Assembly (NCBI GenBank): GCA_964019055.1
Contig: OZ025208.1
Span: 14,638,097 to 14,702,096 of the forward strand
Direction of reading: 5' to 3'
DNA: 64,000 nucleotides
Origin: Anthopleura xanthogrammica
Taxonomy: Eukaryota > Cnidaria > Anthozoa > Actiniaria > Actiniidae
Shown one piece after another: positions 48,501 to 59,089 of the stretch. Made by a program: the position numbers and the translations under genes. The notes beneath the pieces are model-generated. The model made no database searches and was not told where the DNA came from. It was given only the letters and a program-made list of their open reading frames with translations. How positions within the stretch are numbered: the first letter of the stretch is position 1; each line of letters begins with the position of its first letter.

Positions 48501-50283
48501 GTTAGCTCTTTCTGATGGTGGTGCTTATTTTTTAAGATAAGTTTTTTATTTCTAAAAATCAATGGCGGCTATATTGGCATTCGGTCTCATGACAATTCGC
48601 AAACTATGCAGTTGTTGGACAGAAAATAAAAGTACATGTGGTAAGCAAATAGCAGTTAATATACGAATACTCACCAATATTTTGTGTGTTCTCAGGAGCG
48701 TTTGGGAACTTCACCTTCCTGATGGATCTGTATTTTGATAACAGCTACAGTCGTTCATACAACACTAGCGATTACCCAATCAGCGTGGAGCTAAAGCAAC
48801 GACTGTACATCAAGTATCGTGTGAAGTCTGATAAAGCTGATCTGTACGTGTTTGCTGAGAGATGCCTAGCAACCACCACCAATAGTGAGTCAACCTCACC
48901 TAATTACGTATTCATCGATAACGGGTAAGAACACCTTTAAAATCCTAATAATAAATAGTATTAATGATCCTGTCGATATATTGAACTTTTTAGCTTGGGC
49001 GTAATGTTTTCCTATTTTAGACCACGTGTCATTCCCTAGAGTATCATTTCTTTATTACACATTTAGGCTCGCTCGCGGACTCGCTCGTTCGCGATATGAT
49101 ACGGGAAACTCGTGAATAAAAATGATATCAGGCTTTTAATATGTAATAATCTCTATTTATTTAATAGTTGCGCATGACAAAACACACGACTATGGGTTCC
49201 ACTCAAACAAAGAATCTTATTCTCAAAAAAATGACACGTACATGGTCTGAAATGGAAAAACATTACGCCCATGGTAAAAAGGGCTATTGGGTCCAGTCGA
49301 TTGGATGACAATTTTTTTGAGTTCAATACTAAGATACCTTTATTGTTTTATTACGATTAGATGTGCTCTCGACCAAACAATCGTTTACAACTACCAAAAG
49401 AGCAGAGAGCAAACCTTTTCCATCGAAGCCTTTCGTTTCATTGCTGATTATCCTGTGGTGTATCTACACTGCCTTCTCCTGGTCTGTCACAGCAGCTATA
49501 ATACCTCCAAGTGTGATGTCGGTTGCAGTAACAGTAGAGTGAGGCGTGACATGTCAAGTAATGATCAGGAGTCCAACCTGTACCACCTATCATCTGGACC
49601 AATCACGCTGAAGAAGACCACAAAAACCACATCAGGTATGTATTTATACGGAAAGAGTATTGGAGTATCGTCGATTAGGAATGAACGAACAAATAAGCTA
49701 GATGGGTGGATGAATGGATGGATAGATAGAGGGACGGACGAACAGACGGAAGGATGGATGATTGGGTTGTGAATGGATCGACGAACGGATGAACGGACAG
49801 ATGGGTGGGTGGACGGACGGATGGCCCATGGAAAGATGAATGGATGGATGGAGGGACAAACAGAAGAACGGACAGATGGGTGGGTGGACGGACGGACGAA
49901 CGGATGGATGGCCAGTGGATGGGTGAGTGGCGGCTTGGTGGTTGGTTAGTAAGATGGTTGGTTTGCTTCGACCAGAGACATGAATCCAGTCAACGAAATA
50001 TATCATAACGCAGAGTTTTTTTTCATCTAAAATGATTTTAACGTATTCTTTTTTAGACACAACCACATCTATAGGAGTTACTGTAATAGCGCTCTCCTCC
50101 GCCGTGGTAGTGCTTCTCATTGGCTGCTTTGTGCTTCTGGTTCTGCTTCGGCGCAGGAAATCGCAAAGCAACAAAACTCAAGACGATTTTGAGCCTACAC
50201 AGTTGGAGGTGTACGACAACCCAGGGGTGAACAGAGAAGACGATCCTGTGGGTCTGAAGACGTCACAAGTAATCCAGAAGTAA
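45501..50283 (+). CDS. ZP-B: ZP-domain membrane protein without mucin stalk
   Basis: Exons 45501-45602, 47279-47627, 48696-48924, 49361-49635 and 50057-50283, all in phase. A short first exon (signal peptide MGVSKKDDFSRYILMAVVVS, then GLSSNVT) joins straight to the ZP-N half ([13 protein letters not shown]). All ZP cysteines match ZP-A. It has a private RVRR cleavage site (RARR in its sisters) and a full transmembrane helix with RRRK. The tail has [12 protein letters not shown] but ends SQVIQK instead of the acidic ending of ZP-A, because the sequence after 50269 belongs to the repeat-rich spacer. Introns are nearly identical to ZP-C, so this is a recent duplicate. Confidence 0.9.
45671..45704 (+). 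pseudogene. Relic of the lost mucin-stalk exon in ZP-B intron 1
   Basis: CAGCTACGACCAGTGTGTTC then TATACCGGTAAATAG matches the 3' edge and donor of ZP-A's stalk exon (CAGCTACGACCAGTGTACAT, TCTACCGGTAAACTG at 38791-38827). The rest of the exon is gone. The same relic occurs in ZP-C at about 53394-53428. Confidence 0.55.
46048..46254 (-). mobile_element. LINE relic: C-terminus of a non-LTR reverse transcriptase
   Basis: The minus strand encodes YKPARSLRSSKQSLLSVSRT, then YGDRAFSVAGPTLWNSLRD and a stop after LLFQSAYS. Known: PARSLRSS, GDRAFSVAAP and LWNSLP are hallmarks of L2/CR1-type ORF2 C-termini. It is 5'-truncated and lies in ZP-B intron 1; an equivalent copy is in ZP-C. Confidence 0.85.
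47662..48115 (+). repeat. 60 bp minisatellite in ZP-B intron 2, about seven units
   Basis: Unit starts (GTGACAATGGG) at 47722, 47782, 47842, 47901, 47961, 48020 and 48080. Two unit types alternate, one with GCATGCGATGGTAAATTGGC and one with CCACACGCGCTGATAAATTA, giving a dimer period of about 119 bp. A long minus-strand frame here is a repeat artefact. Confidence 0.9.
48989..49281. mobile_element. Hairpin MITE, family M1, copy d
   Basis: TTAGCTTGGGCGTAATG at the left and GGAAAAACATTACGCCCAT at the right. It is about 100 bp longer than the equivalent ZP-C copy because of the nested insertion at 49052-49149. It is in ZP-B intron 3. Confidence 0.88.
49052..49149. mobile_element. Nested small inverted-repeat insertion in M1d
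   Basis: TTATTACACATTTA at the left is mirrored by TTTAATATGTAATAA at the right, with CTCGCTCGCGGACTCGCTCG inside. It is absent from the orthologous position in ZP-C, so it inserted after the ZP-B/ZP-C duplication or was lost from ZP-C. Confidence 0.65.
49676..49945. repeat. GGAT/GGAC-rich microsatellite in ZP-B intron 4
   Basis: About 270 bp of degenerate GGATGGAT and GGACGGACGGA units, longer than in ZP-A. Confidence 0.88.
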
Positions 50284-50816
50284 TCCAAGAGAGTAAATTT
50301 AACTCTTACTTTGGTGTAAATTCAGTGGAGTGAACTTTACTCTTACTAAAGTTAACGGTTTACTCCAAAACTGGAGAAGAGAATAAAGGTACAGAACGAC
50401 ACCTTTTTGGGAGTATTTCGTACTCCATTTTCCAACTCCCTTTTCAGAGTTGATATATACTCCTACGGCAAAGTAACTCTCACTCTGGGATACCATACGC
50501 AAAGAGTGGAGTATAACAGAACAACTCATTTTCAGAAGTATTTTTTACTCCTTTTTTGCCCCCCATTAGAGAGTAAAAGTGCCCCCTTTGATAGTATATT
50601 TCACTCTCATTTTCATTCACATCTTGAATCTTATTAATCAATTTCGAATTCTCTCTGCTCAAAAAAGGCTAAATAGAACAAATGCCCATTGATCATTCAA
50701 ATAAATTTATTAAATACTGAAACATATATGTGTATTAAGACAACAACATTCTGCGAACCCATTGCCTATAAGAGAGCAACAAATGATAAAAGAACAACGC
50801 AAAAAAGGATTTTTTG

Positions 50817-50915
50817 AACAGACTCCCGCCAAATATTAGGTCTTCTGTATCAATTACCAGTTTGAAGCGGGAGCTTAAAACCTGGCTATTTAAGCAAGCG
50901 TACAATTTGTCTTAA
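50817..50915 (+). mobile_element. LINE relic: last 32 codons of a non-LTR reverse transcriptase
   Basis: Translation NRLPPNIRSSVSITSLKREL then KTWLFKQAYNLS and stop. Known: LPxxIR, SLxxFKxxLKTWLF is the standard C-terminus of L2/CR1-like ORF2. Downstream, GCGTTGTTGAAC and CGCTATACAAAAT precede (TTA)n at 51246-51301, a typical L2-like 3' tail. Confidence 0.8.
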
Positions 50916-51247
50916 CCAGTAATTACTCTAATGTTGTTATGATTTTAATTTTTTGTAATATTAATGTCATTTTTTAAACCTAGTTCTTAACAATAACAAT
51001 AACAATAACTCTTAGTTATGATTTAAACTTTTATAAAGTTAATGGAATTTTAAAACCAAGTCCATTAGTAAATAAATCAATAAATCAATAAATGTTATGT
51101 ATGAGTATGTATGTATTGAAACAAACATGTATTGATCAATAAAATAGTAATTTTCTAAATTTTAACTTTTAATTCTATTATGGAGAATTTTTTGGTAATT
51201 GTAAAGCGTTGTTGAACGTCTGGATATTGACGCTATACAAAATATCA

Positions 51248-51302
<55 letters not shown>

Positions 51303-52260
51303 TTCCGTTTGATTTCGTATGAAAGCAAAATAGCGAGGCAACAATTATACTTCAATAATGGACTCCTTTGACTGTAAATCCACCATTATTATCAACGTTA
51401 TGGTGTCGGATACCTTAGAATCTTAGCGGTGATGGCGTCCGGCATTTTCTTAGTGTGGTTCGAAGGAAACCGAGCACAAAAATTCTACTCGAAGAACTAT
51501 AGGGTCCGTCCTAGAGCGCAAACACTAAATCTATGAAATGTTATCTAACTGTTGTAACTGTGAATAAGATATGAAGAATTTGCTAACACCTCCCTTGTCT
51601 CCCATTTTCTTCAAATTGGCTACAAAGAATTGTAGTAGAATTACGTGCAGAGAACAATTGGCACTTGTCAACATGTAAAGTCAATCAGTTTCGGTATAAG
51701 TCACTGAAAAATAATGTCCTGCAAAAAATTGGACCTAGCTGCAATATTTTTATTCCTCGCCTGCAATATGATTTATTCTAGTTTACACCAAAATATATTT
51801 GCACGTGCGTTGCACAAGTTCTGTGATAAAAATTAGATGATAAATTGGAGGTTTAGGCAACTATCGACAAGACAATAATTTTATGCATGGAACATGTAAA
51901 ATCTTATGAAAATATACACAAGAGTGTTGTTACATTGCTTTCTCGGTGTTTTCTTCGAAAAAATTCAGCTAAAGAATATCTTACTTTTGAAAAATCAGTG
52001 TCAGAAATTCTGAATCAGAAAACTCTAATGAATAGAAAATGACTGTGCTATTGATTGGATTGGTATTCCCATTAATAAAAAGCCGGGATTGAAGCATATC
52101 AATTAGTCATTTATGCACTTGCTGGCAACGGTATTGCAAGAATGGCGAAAAAGCCGCTAAATCGGAAAACCCTATTGTATTACATAATCAACCCGAACAA
52201 TAGAACATAGAATTCTATGTGACTTTAATTATTTAAGTTTTGATGGCAGTTTGAAGGAGT

Positions 52261-52404
52261 CTTTCTTGGTGTTGCAGGAATTTAAGTATTGTATTCAATG
52301 TAGGGTTCTTTGTATTACATGTTAATTTTTCGTTCCAAGTACTTTGTTTTTGGCTATTGTCTTATTGTGTTCATGCCTCAGGTACCCTGCAACACCAAGA
52401 AAGA
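52261..52404. repeat. Hairpin with CTTTCTTGGTGTTGCAGG arms
   Basis: CTTTCTTGGTGTTGCAGG is mirrored by CCTGCAACACCAAGAAAG, a perfect 18 bp inverted repeat about 100 bp apart. Confidence 0.7.
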
Positions 52405-53048
52405 GCCGTTTGACGCAAACATCGAGGGAAAGGCATGAGCAGTAGTAAAATTAACTCCCTTTCAGATTATTCTGAAGTTAGAGTCAAAGTAACTCATTTC
52501 TTTTGTGGCATGAGCGGGGGTAAAATCAACTCCTTTCTCACTATTCCAAAATGGAGTCGAATTTCAGGAGTAAAATCAACTCCCTGTTAGTTTGCTCTGA
52601 AATTAGAGTCAAACTTACTCATCTGTTCTGTGGCATGAGCGAGAGTAAAATCAACTTCCTCCTCATTTATTTGACTCAGTATTACCGGCTTTAACAAGCA
52701 ATATTTTTTTCACGGGTTTAGTGACTTCACTCTCAAAAGTTGCGTCGGTGTTTATTGTTTAATAATGCCATTTACTAGATGCTTCGAATTCTTTTAAAAT
52801 TAAGCTGAAATACTTTTATTTCTTGCTTAAACCTCCAAGAAATTAATAAAATTATTCGCAGGGAAAAACTCCTCCTGGGTGGTTGATAAAAAAGAGAGTG
52901 TTTATCACAGATTTACTTGATTCTCATTTGTGAATTATTTGATGTGATTTCTCAAAACCAGTTATGTAAGAAAAGAAGTTGTTTTTATCCCATCATGTCT
53001 ATTTTTAAACAAACCTACAAATAAACAAGTTTAGTTTCTAGGACGTAG

Positions 53049-53170
53049 CCAATGAGGTTATCGGATCGACTCGATATTTGGATTGTCGTTTTCTAGCCAC
53101 ACGATTAACCAATCAGAATGCACCTATCTGGCTTAGCTAGTTCTTACTATATCAGTATGAAATAAAAGGG
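53049..53170 (+). promoter_or_regulatory. ZP-C promoter: two CCAAT boxes and TATA-like element
   Basis: CCAAT at 53049-53053 and 53109-53113 and AAATAAAAGGG at about 53160-53170, nearly identical to ZP-B. Confidence 0.65.
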
Positions 53171-53223
53171 CCACATCGTTATGCCAAGATCAGAGTACAA
53201 GCTTCTAAGTGAAAACTACTAAG

Positions 53224-56200
53224 ATGGGTGTATCTAAAAAAGATGATTTCAGTCGCTACATTCTTATGACTGTTGTGGTCTCCATTCTCTTTGATAAAGC
53301 AGTCGGCCTTTCCAGCAACGTAACGGTAAGTGTTGCATATAGGGGTAAAAATGGCTTGTTGTGAGGGAAATGTTTGAGAGAGTTGCTGTGCCATAAGCAG
53401 CTACGACCAGTGTGTTCTATACCGGTAAATAGATACCCTAGTTATATTATGATTATATCAGACTTTTATTCGCGATCGGCTGCAGCATCAAACACTGATT
53501 CAAATCTCATATACAGTGTTGGATCCGGGGATGCTACCGAGGTCTCATTAAACTCCCCTTTGTGAGATCTTGTGAAGCAAACCTAGTTCTTTACGCCCAA
53601 TAGAATAAAATTGGAACCGCTCCCTTTTTGAAGTCGATTGCACCAGCTTTTTCTACGTGGAGGCCATTTTGGAACCCCTCTTTATAAAATCCTGGCACAG
53701 CCTCCTCAAATATAATAAACAGTACTTATAGAGCGCATTCTGCTACCTCAATGCGCTATGGTTCGAAGTTTAAAAATTAAGAGTATGCTGATTGAAAAAG
53801 TAGAGTTTTCAGTAACGATTTCAATTCGGTAAGATTGTAAGATTTGCTGATAGTGTCTTGTAATGAGTTCCATAATGTAGGGTCAGCAACTGAGAAAGCG
53901 CGGTCACCATAATTTGAAGTGAAGGTACGAGAAACCGACAGCAGGCTTTGTTTAGATGATCTCAGTGAGCGTGCAGGCTTGTATTCGTGTAGATGTCAGT
54001 AATCATACTGAAAACCCCTGATCTGCCTCGATTAGTTTGTACTATTTGCATCCAGTTGTGTAAATTTGTAAATGTTTATTAACTTAATCTAAATAAACCT
54101 GAATTTGAACTTGTTGAAAAAGTCAAGGGTTTCTGTGTATCGAGAGATATCCGGCACCTTTGATAATCACGGATTAAAGGCTTAAGGATTAGCTAGCTCA
54201 TAATAGCTAATGAGGTGTGCGTGTAGAGCTACATGCTTCAGTGACAAAGTTGATAGTCTCCTGGCAAAAGTCGACAAACAAATAGACAAAAATAATGCGT
54301 AGAAGTTTTCAAACTCGAGAGGAACGAGTATTTCAATGGATGGCAAAATAGGCTATGCATAAGTTTTGTTCTTACAGCAGTTTGTTTCAGATACGAAAAC
54401 GTTCTAATGAGCATCGTAGCGGCGGTCGTAGCAACACACCCACGCAGTCCAAACCTTACCGCCTCTACTCATTATAAGTTTTTAGGTTTTTCAGTATCAT
54501 TATTCACTTGCTTAAACAATTAAATGTGCGTTCAGAACCTCCCTCTCTCACCAAAGGCAAGTGTTCTTTTACTTCTTTTACAATGTGGAGATTAATTTTC
54601 GATTCTTTTTCACTGATTGTAAGGAATATTTTGCATGTATGCTTATCAACTGATAGTTTCACGTTTACCGTAAAAGAAATGCTATAAAAACTGTCTTAGC
54701 TTGGGAAAAAAGTTTTGTAAATGGTAACATGGACATTAAAAAATATTTGCAGTAACAACAGAACAATAATGACACAGGATAAATGCTTTGTAAATGATAA
54801 TTTAAGAAGATATTAAATACAGTTGGCCGGTCAACTGTAATGAAAATCCCGATTCGTCTTTCAACGTTTTTCATGATAACTTATCTTTGGAATCTCTGTC
54901 AATATTTGAAGGATAAACGAAAAGAAACATTGACTTATTAGGGTAAACTCATCGTGGTTAAAAAATGGAGCATGTAATGTTTGCTATGTTTTGTTCTGCC
55001 ACAGAAAGTGACATGTCAAGAGAACCACATGGAGATCGAACTGGACAAGAACACATACTCCAACCTCAACTCGTCCTTCTTTCATCTCCGTGACTCGTCA
55101 TGCCTCGCTGTTGTCACTGGTAGTACCATCAAACTGACAACACCTTTGAACAGCTGTAACACCACCTCGAAGCAGACAGATGACACTATTACGTACCAGA
55201 ATGAAGTGATAGCAACGTTGCCTGTCATGGAAAACCCCAATGACACTATCACCCGTCACGATGCACTGGTTCTGCCTTTTAACTGTACGTACACAAGGAG
55301 GAAGTATGTTGGGGTGTCTTTCAAGACGAATCAACGTGTGGAAGCAGAGGAAGGTATGAGAAAAATGTACAAAGGCATGCGTTGGAAATCATGGCAATGG
55401 GTACTGCCAGGCGCAAGTACATTTGCGAAAAAATGGTAGATAGAAGTTGTGACAATGGGTACTGCGCATGCGATGGTAAATTGGCGGGGAAAATGAGATA
55501 CAAATATGTGACAATGGGCACTGCCACACGCGCTGATAAATTGGCGGGAAAAGGGTAGATAAAAGATGTGACAATGGGCACTGCCACACGCGCTGATAAA
55601 TTGGCGGGAAAAGGGTAGACAGAAGTTAAGTTATGACATCTTATTGACCGAATGCCAATATGGCCGCCACTTCATTATCATAATTTTTTAAATTCATATT
55701 TTAGTTGACCGCTACATTAAAATTATAGATTAGAATGACATTAACAAAGTTAAAAAGTTTGAGACAAAAGTATTAAATTTTTGAGAAGTGATGAGAATTT
55801 TAGCTAATTTTAAAAACGTGAAAAACACCACAACGATGCTAGGAAGGAAACAGATCACTGAACACATATACAAATCTCTGTAATTTTGATTCCAAATCGC
55901 TTCGCTTGAACTCAATCTATAGCAATGAAACTTTCCAAAAATAAATAGTTCTGTTTGCTCTTTCTGATGGTGGCGCTTTTTTTTTTAAGATAAGTTTTTT
56001 ATTTCTAAAAATCAATGGCGGCTATATTGGCATTCGTTCTCATGACAATTCGCAAACTATGCAGTTGTTGGACAGAAAATTAAAGTAGATGTGGTAAGCA
56101 AATAGCAGTTAATATACGAATACTCACCAATATTTTATGTGTTCTCAGGAGCGTTTGGGAATTTCACCTTCCTGATGGATCTGTATTTTGATAACAGCTA

Positions 56201-57344
56201 CAGTCGTTCATACAACACTAGCGATTACCCAATCAGCGTGGAGCTAAAGCAACGACTGTACATCAAGTATCGTGTGAAGTCTGATAAAGCTGATCTGTAC
56301 GTGTTTGCTGAGAGATGCCTAGCAACCACCACCACTAGTGAGTCAACCTCACCTAATTACGTATTCATCGACAACGGGTAAGAACGCCTTTAAAATCCTA
56401 ATAATAAATAGTATTAATGATCCTGTCGATATATTGAACTTTTTAGCTTGGGCGTAATGTTTTCCTATTTTAGACCACGTGTCATTTCCTATAGAGTATC
56501 ATTACTTTGTTTAACGGTTGCACATGAGAAGACACGTGAATATGGATACAAATCAAACAAAGAATCCTATTCTCAAAAGAATGACACGTGGTCTCAAATG
56601 GGAAAACATTACGCCCATGGTAAAAAGGGCTATTGGGTCCAGTCGATCGGATGACAATTTTATTTGAGTTCAATAATAAGATACCTTTATTGTTTTATTA
56701 CGATTAGATGTGCCCTCGACCAAACAATCGTTTACAACTACGAAAAGAACACAGAGCAAAATTTCTCCATCGAAGCCTTTCGTTTCATTGCTGATCATCC
56801 TGCGGTGTATCTACACTGTCTTCTCCTGGTCTGTCACAACAGCTACAATACCTCCAAGTGTGCTGTCGGTTGCAGTAACAATAGAGCGAGGCGTGACATG
56901 TCAAGTAATGATCAGGAGTCCAATCTGTATCACCTATCATCTGGACCAATCACGCTGAAGAAGACTACGACTGAAACCTCATCAGGTATGTATCTATACG
57001 GAAAGAGTTTAGGACTGAGGACCGTCGATCAGACGGGTGGAAGGAAGGAAGGAAGGAAGGAAGGAAGGAAGGAAGGAAGGAAGGAAGGAAGGAAGGAAGG
57101 AACGGGATGGATAAATGGATGGATAGATGTATTTAAATTCGTCGATGGTTGGTTAGTTCGCTTCGATTAGAGATATATGAATCAACTCAACTCACCTAAC
57201 AATTTTTGATGTCCATTCTTCGTACTAGGTAAGTCCACATCTGCAGGAGTTACAGTCTTAGCGCTCTCCACCTTGGCAGTGCTTCTCATTGGCTGCAGTT
57301 CTTCTTCTGGTTCGGGTTTTGGTTCGACGATCCCTTGGGTCTGA
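53224..57344 (+). CDS. ZP-C: ZP-domain protein with truncated membrane anchor and no cytoplasmic tail
   Basis: Exons 53224-53325, 55005-55353, 56149-56377, 56708-56985 and 57229-57344. The first four parallel ZP-B with only a few residue changes, and the furin-type RARR and all ZP cysteines are kept. The last exon reads AGVTVLALSTLAVLLIGC and then shifts to SSSSGSGFGSTIPWV and a stop. Compared with ZP-A, an internal deletion of roughly 120 bp has removed half the transmembrane helix, the RRRK anchor and the cytoplasmic tail; remnants of the old 3' sequence follow the stop. An alternative in-frame acceptor lies before 57247. The product may be secreted, weakly anchored or GPI-like; this is inference. 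The gene could also be decaying. Confidence 0.85.
53777..53983 (-). mobile_element. LINE relic in ZP-C intron 1
   Basis: Same reverse transcriptase C-terminus and position as the relic in ZP-B (46048-46254), so it predates the duplication. Confidence 0.82.
55449..55625 (+). repeat. 60 bp minisatellite in ZP-C intron 2, three units
   Basis: Unit starts at 55449, 55508 and 55568. Same unit types as ZP-B but four fewer copies. ZP-A has only about one diverged unit at this position. Confidence 0.9.
56442..56627. mobile_element. Hairpin MITE, family M1, copy e
   Basis: TTAGCTTGGGCGTAATG and CATTACGCCCATGG ends, in ZP-C intron 3, orthologous to copy d in ZP-B but without the nested insertion. Confidence 0.9.
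57039..57103 (+). repeat. (GGAA)n microsatellite
   Basis: About sixteen AAGG units in ZP-C intron 4. Confidence 0.97.
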
Positions 57345-57539
57345 AGATCTAGACATCCAACCAACAGTACGAGGCTAATGACGAGGAGACATATTTTGAA
57401 ACGTTTACCGCCTTTTTGCCTCAAATAAATGCAATACTAATCTTACCTAGCTAAGTATACTTCACATTCACTCGTGATAGTCTACTAATGCAACGAGAAT
57501 CCTCTTCCAATGTTTTTTCGTATTCAAATATTTTGAGTC

Positions 57540-57667
57540 CTTTCCTATGACGTCAAAGGAGCTCAATTTGGAGGACAAAACAAAAGAATTTCAATCTCCT
57601 GAGAACTGGAACCTATTGTTTTGACCTCCAAATTGAGCTGCATCCTGATGTGCTGCAAGGGGTCTAT
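57540..57667. mobile_element. Hairpin MITE, family M2, copy b
   Basis: CTCAATTTGGAGGACAAAAC is mirrored by TTTTGACCTCCAAATTGAG. The right end AAGGGGTCTA matches copies a and c. Confidence 0.8.
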
Positions 57668-58390
57668 TTTGAGCCATTTGGGGTTTGTGCTAGACAACTG
57701 TGTCATTAAGAGAAAAGCAAGTGCCTACGAAAAGGATTCTGGTAGTTGGAGACCGAATTGTTATATATTTATAGTACTGAATATTGCTTAAACCAGTTTT
57801 ATAAGATTAGTTACTTTTGTATCCCGTCATGTTCATTGTAACCTCCTATTTTATAGCATATCTACAAATAAAACAAAATCGCAGGTTTGATCATTGTCCG
57901 TTTGTGAAGGAAGGGGACGGGAATCTTCGAAATCTTTTTTCCCCCATTCCTTTCCCATATTTGCATTATTGTACTTTTCAGTTACCCCCTATTTTAACCT
58001 TGTTGACTCTTATAAACTCCATATACAACTATTTCAAAGAATGTCCAAACTGTCGCTACACAAATAACGTTTTCCATTCGACTAAAAGTTCCCCAAGAGA
58101 GTCAAGAGATTGGTATTTTATTAAGATCAATCATATTCAAGAATGTTATTCTATTTTACCACAATCCTTTGCGACGGTAATTTGTATTCCCCGCAAGGAA
58201 TTGTGGTCCAAATGCCAATCGAAATATTTGACCAATAGAATTTATTTCAAATTATTATCATTTCAATATCTAATAATATTAATGGTTATAAAACAATTTG
58301 ATTCGGTTTATTGTTAAGAAAATAAACAAAAGATATTGTCAAAGCCGTCAACTGAAATGAAATGAGATATTTTCAGGATACTTTCTCGCA

Positions 58391-58526
58391 TAGACCCCTT
58401 TCACGTGACATCAAAGCAGCTCAATTTGGAGGACAAAACAAAAAAAATTCAATCTCCTGAGAATTGGAAACCTATTGTTTTGTCCTCCAAATTGAGCAGC
58501 ATTCCAATGTGCTGCAAGAGGTCTAT
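58391..58526. mobile_element. Hairpin MITE, family M2, copy c
   Basis: TAGACCCCTTTCACGTGACA left end, GCTCAATTTGGAGGACAAAA inner arm with its inverse TTTTGTCCTCCAAATTGAGC, and AGAGGTCTA right end. It is the best preserved copy. Confidence 0.85.
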
Positions 58527-59089
58527 CGACCGTTTCTCTTACAATTTTGTCGTGCGATTAAAAAAGATTAAAGCATGGATGATAAAAGGATAGTGACGGG
58601 GAATGTCAAACTAAACCACAAATCTTCCAAAGATTGCGATGATGCATAAAAATGCTAGATAAGCGAACTATTAGTATCTTACACTAAGATATCGGCCAGA
58701 GCTAAAAAAAAATTTTTCATTCCGTTGGCGCTTTTGACATGTGTTAACTAATCTGTTGGTTAGTTCCCCTGGGTTCAATCAGACGAATCTTTAGAAGGGT
58801 CACATGATTCCTGCTAAGATTTTACATCACGTGACCCTGCCTGCAAACCTTTACTGGGCCAATAAAAACACTCGTCCCAGTATACGCCAAACTGACTGGT
58901 ACAATCACTACAAAGCCGAAGATGCACTGCATCATGGGTAATTTACAACATGACATGGACAAATGTTACACTATGAAATTGAACTTTATGGCAATAAAAA
59001 AATACGACATGGAGCGATGGATATTGACTTGACAATTATTCATGCGGAATTCGAACCTAAAACGTAAAATTGAAACCATTTTGTTTAAG

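Larger units (their letters stand above)
50270..52743. repeat. 2.4 kb repeat-rich spacer between ZP-B and ZP-C
   Basis: The left part (50284-50600) has many scattered GAGTAAA / TTTACTC motifs in both orientations. The right part (52430-52680) has tandem units with GTAAAATCAACTCC and TGTGGCATGAGCG. Homology to ZP-A's gene end stops after GACGTCACA at about 50269, and homology to the ZP-B upstream region resumes near 52750. No gene inside apart from the LINE relic and repeats listed. Confidence 0.55.

Noticed and set aside
57817..58317. 166-residue plus-strand frame after ZP-C
   Set aside because: AT-rich, no family resemblance, no promoter or splice context, and absent from the other ZP gene ends.
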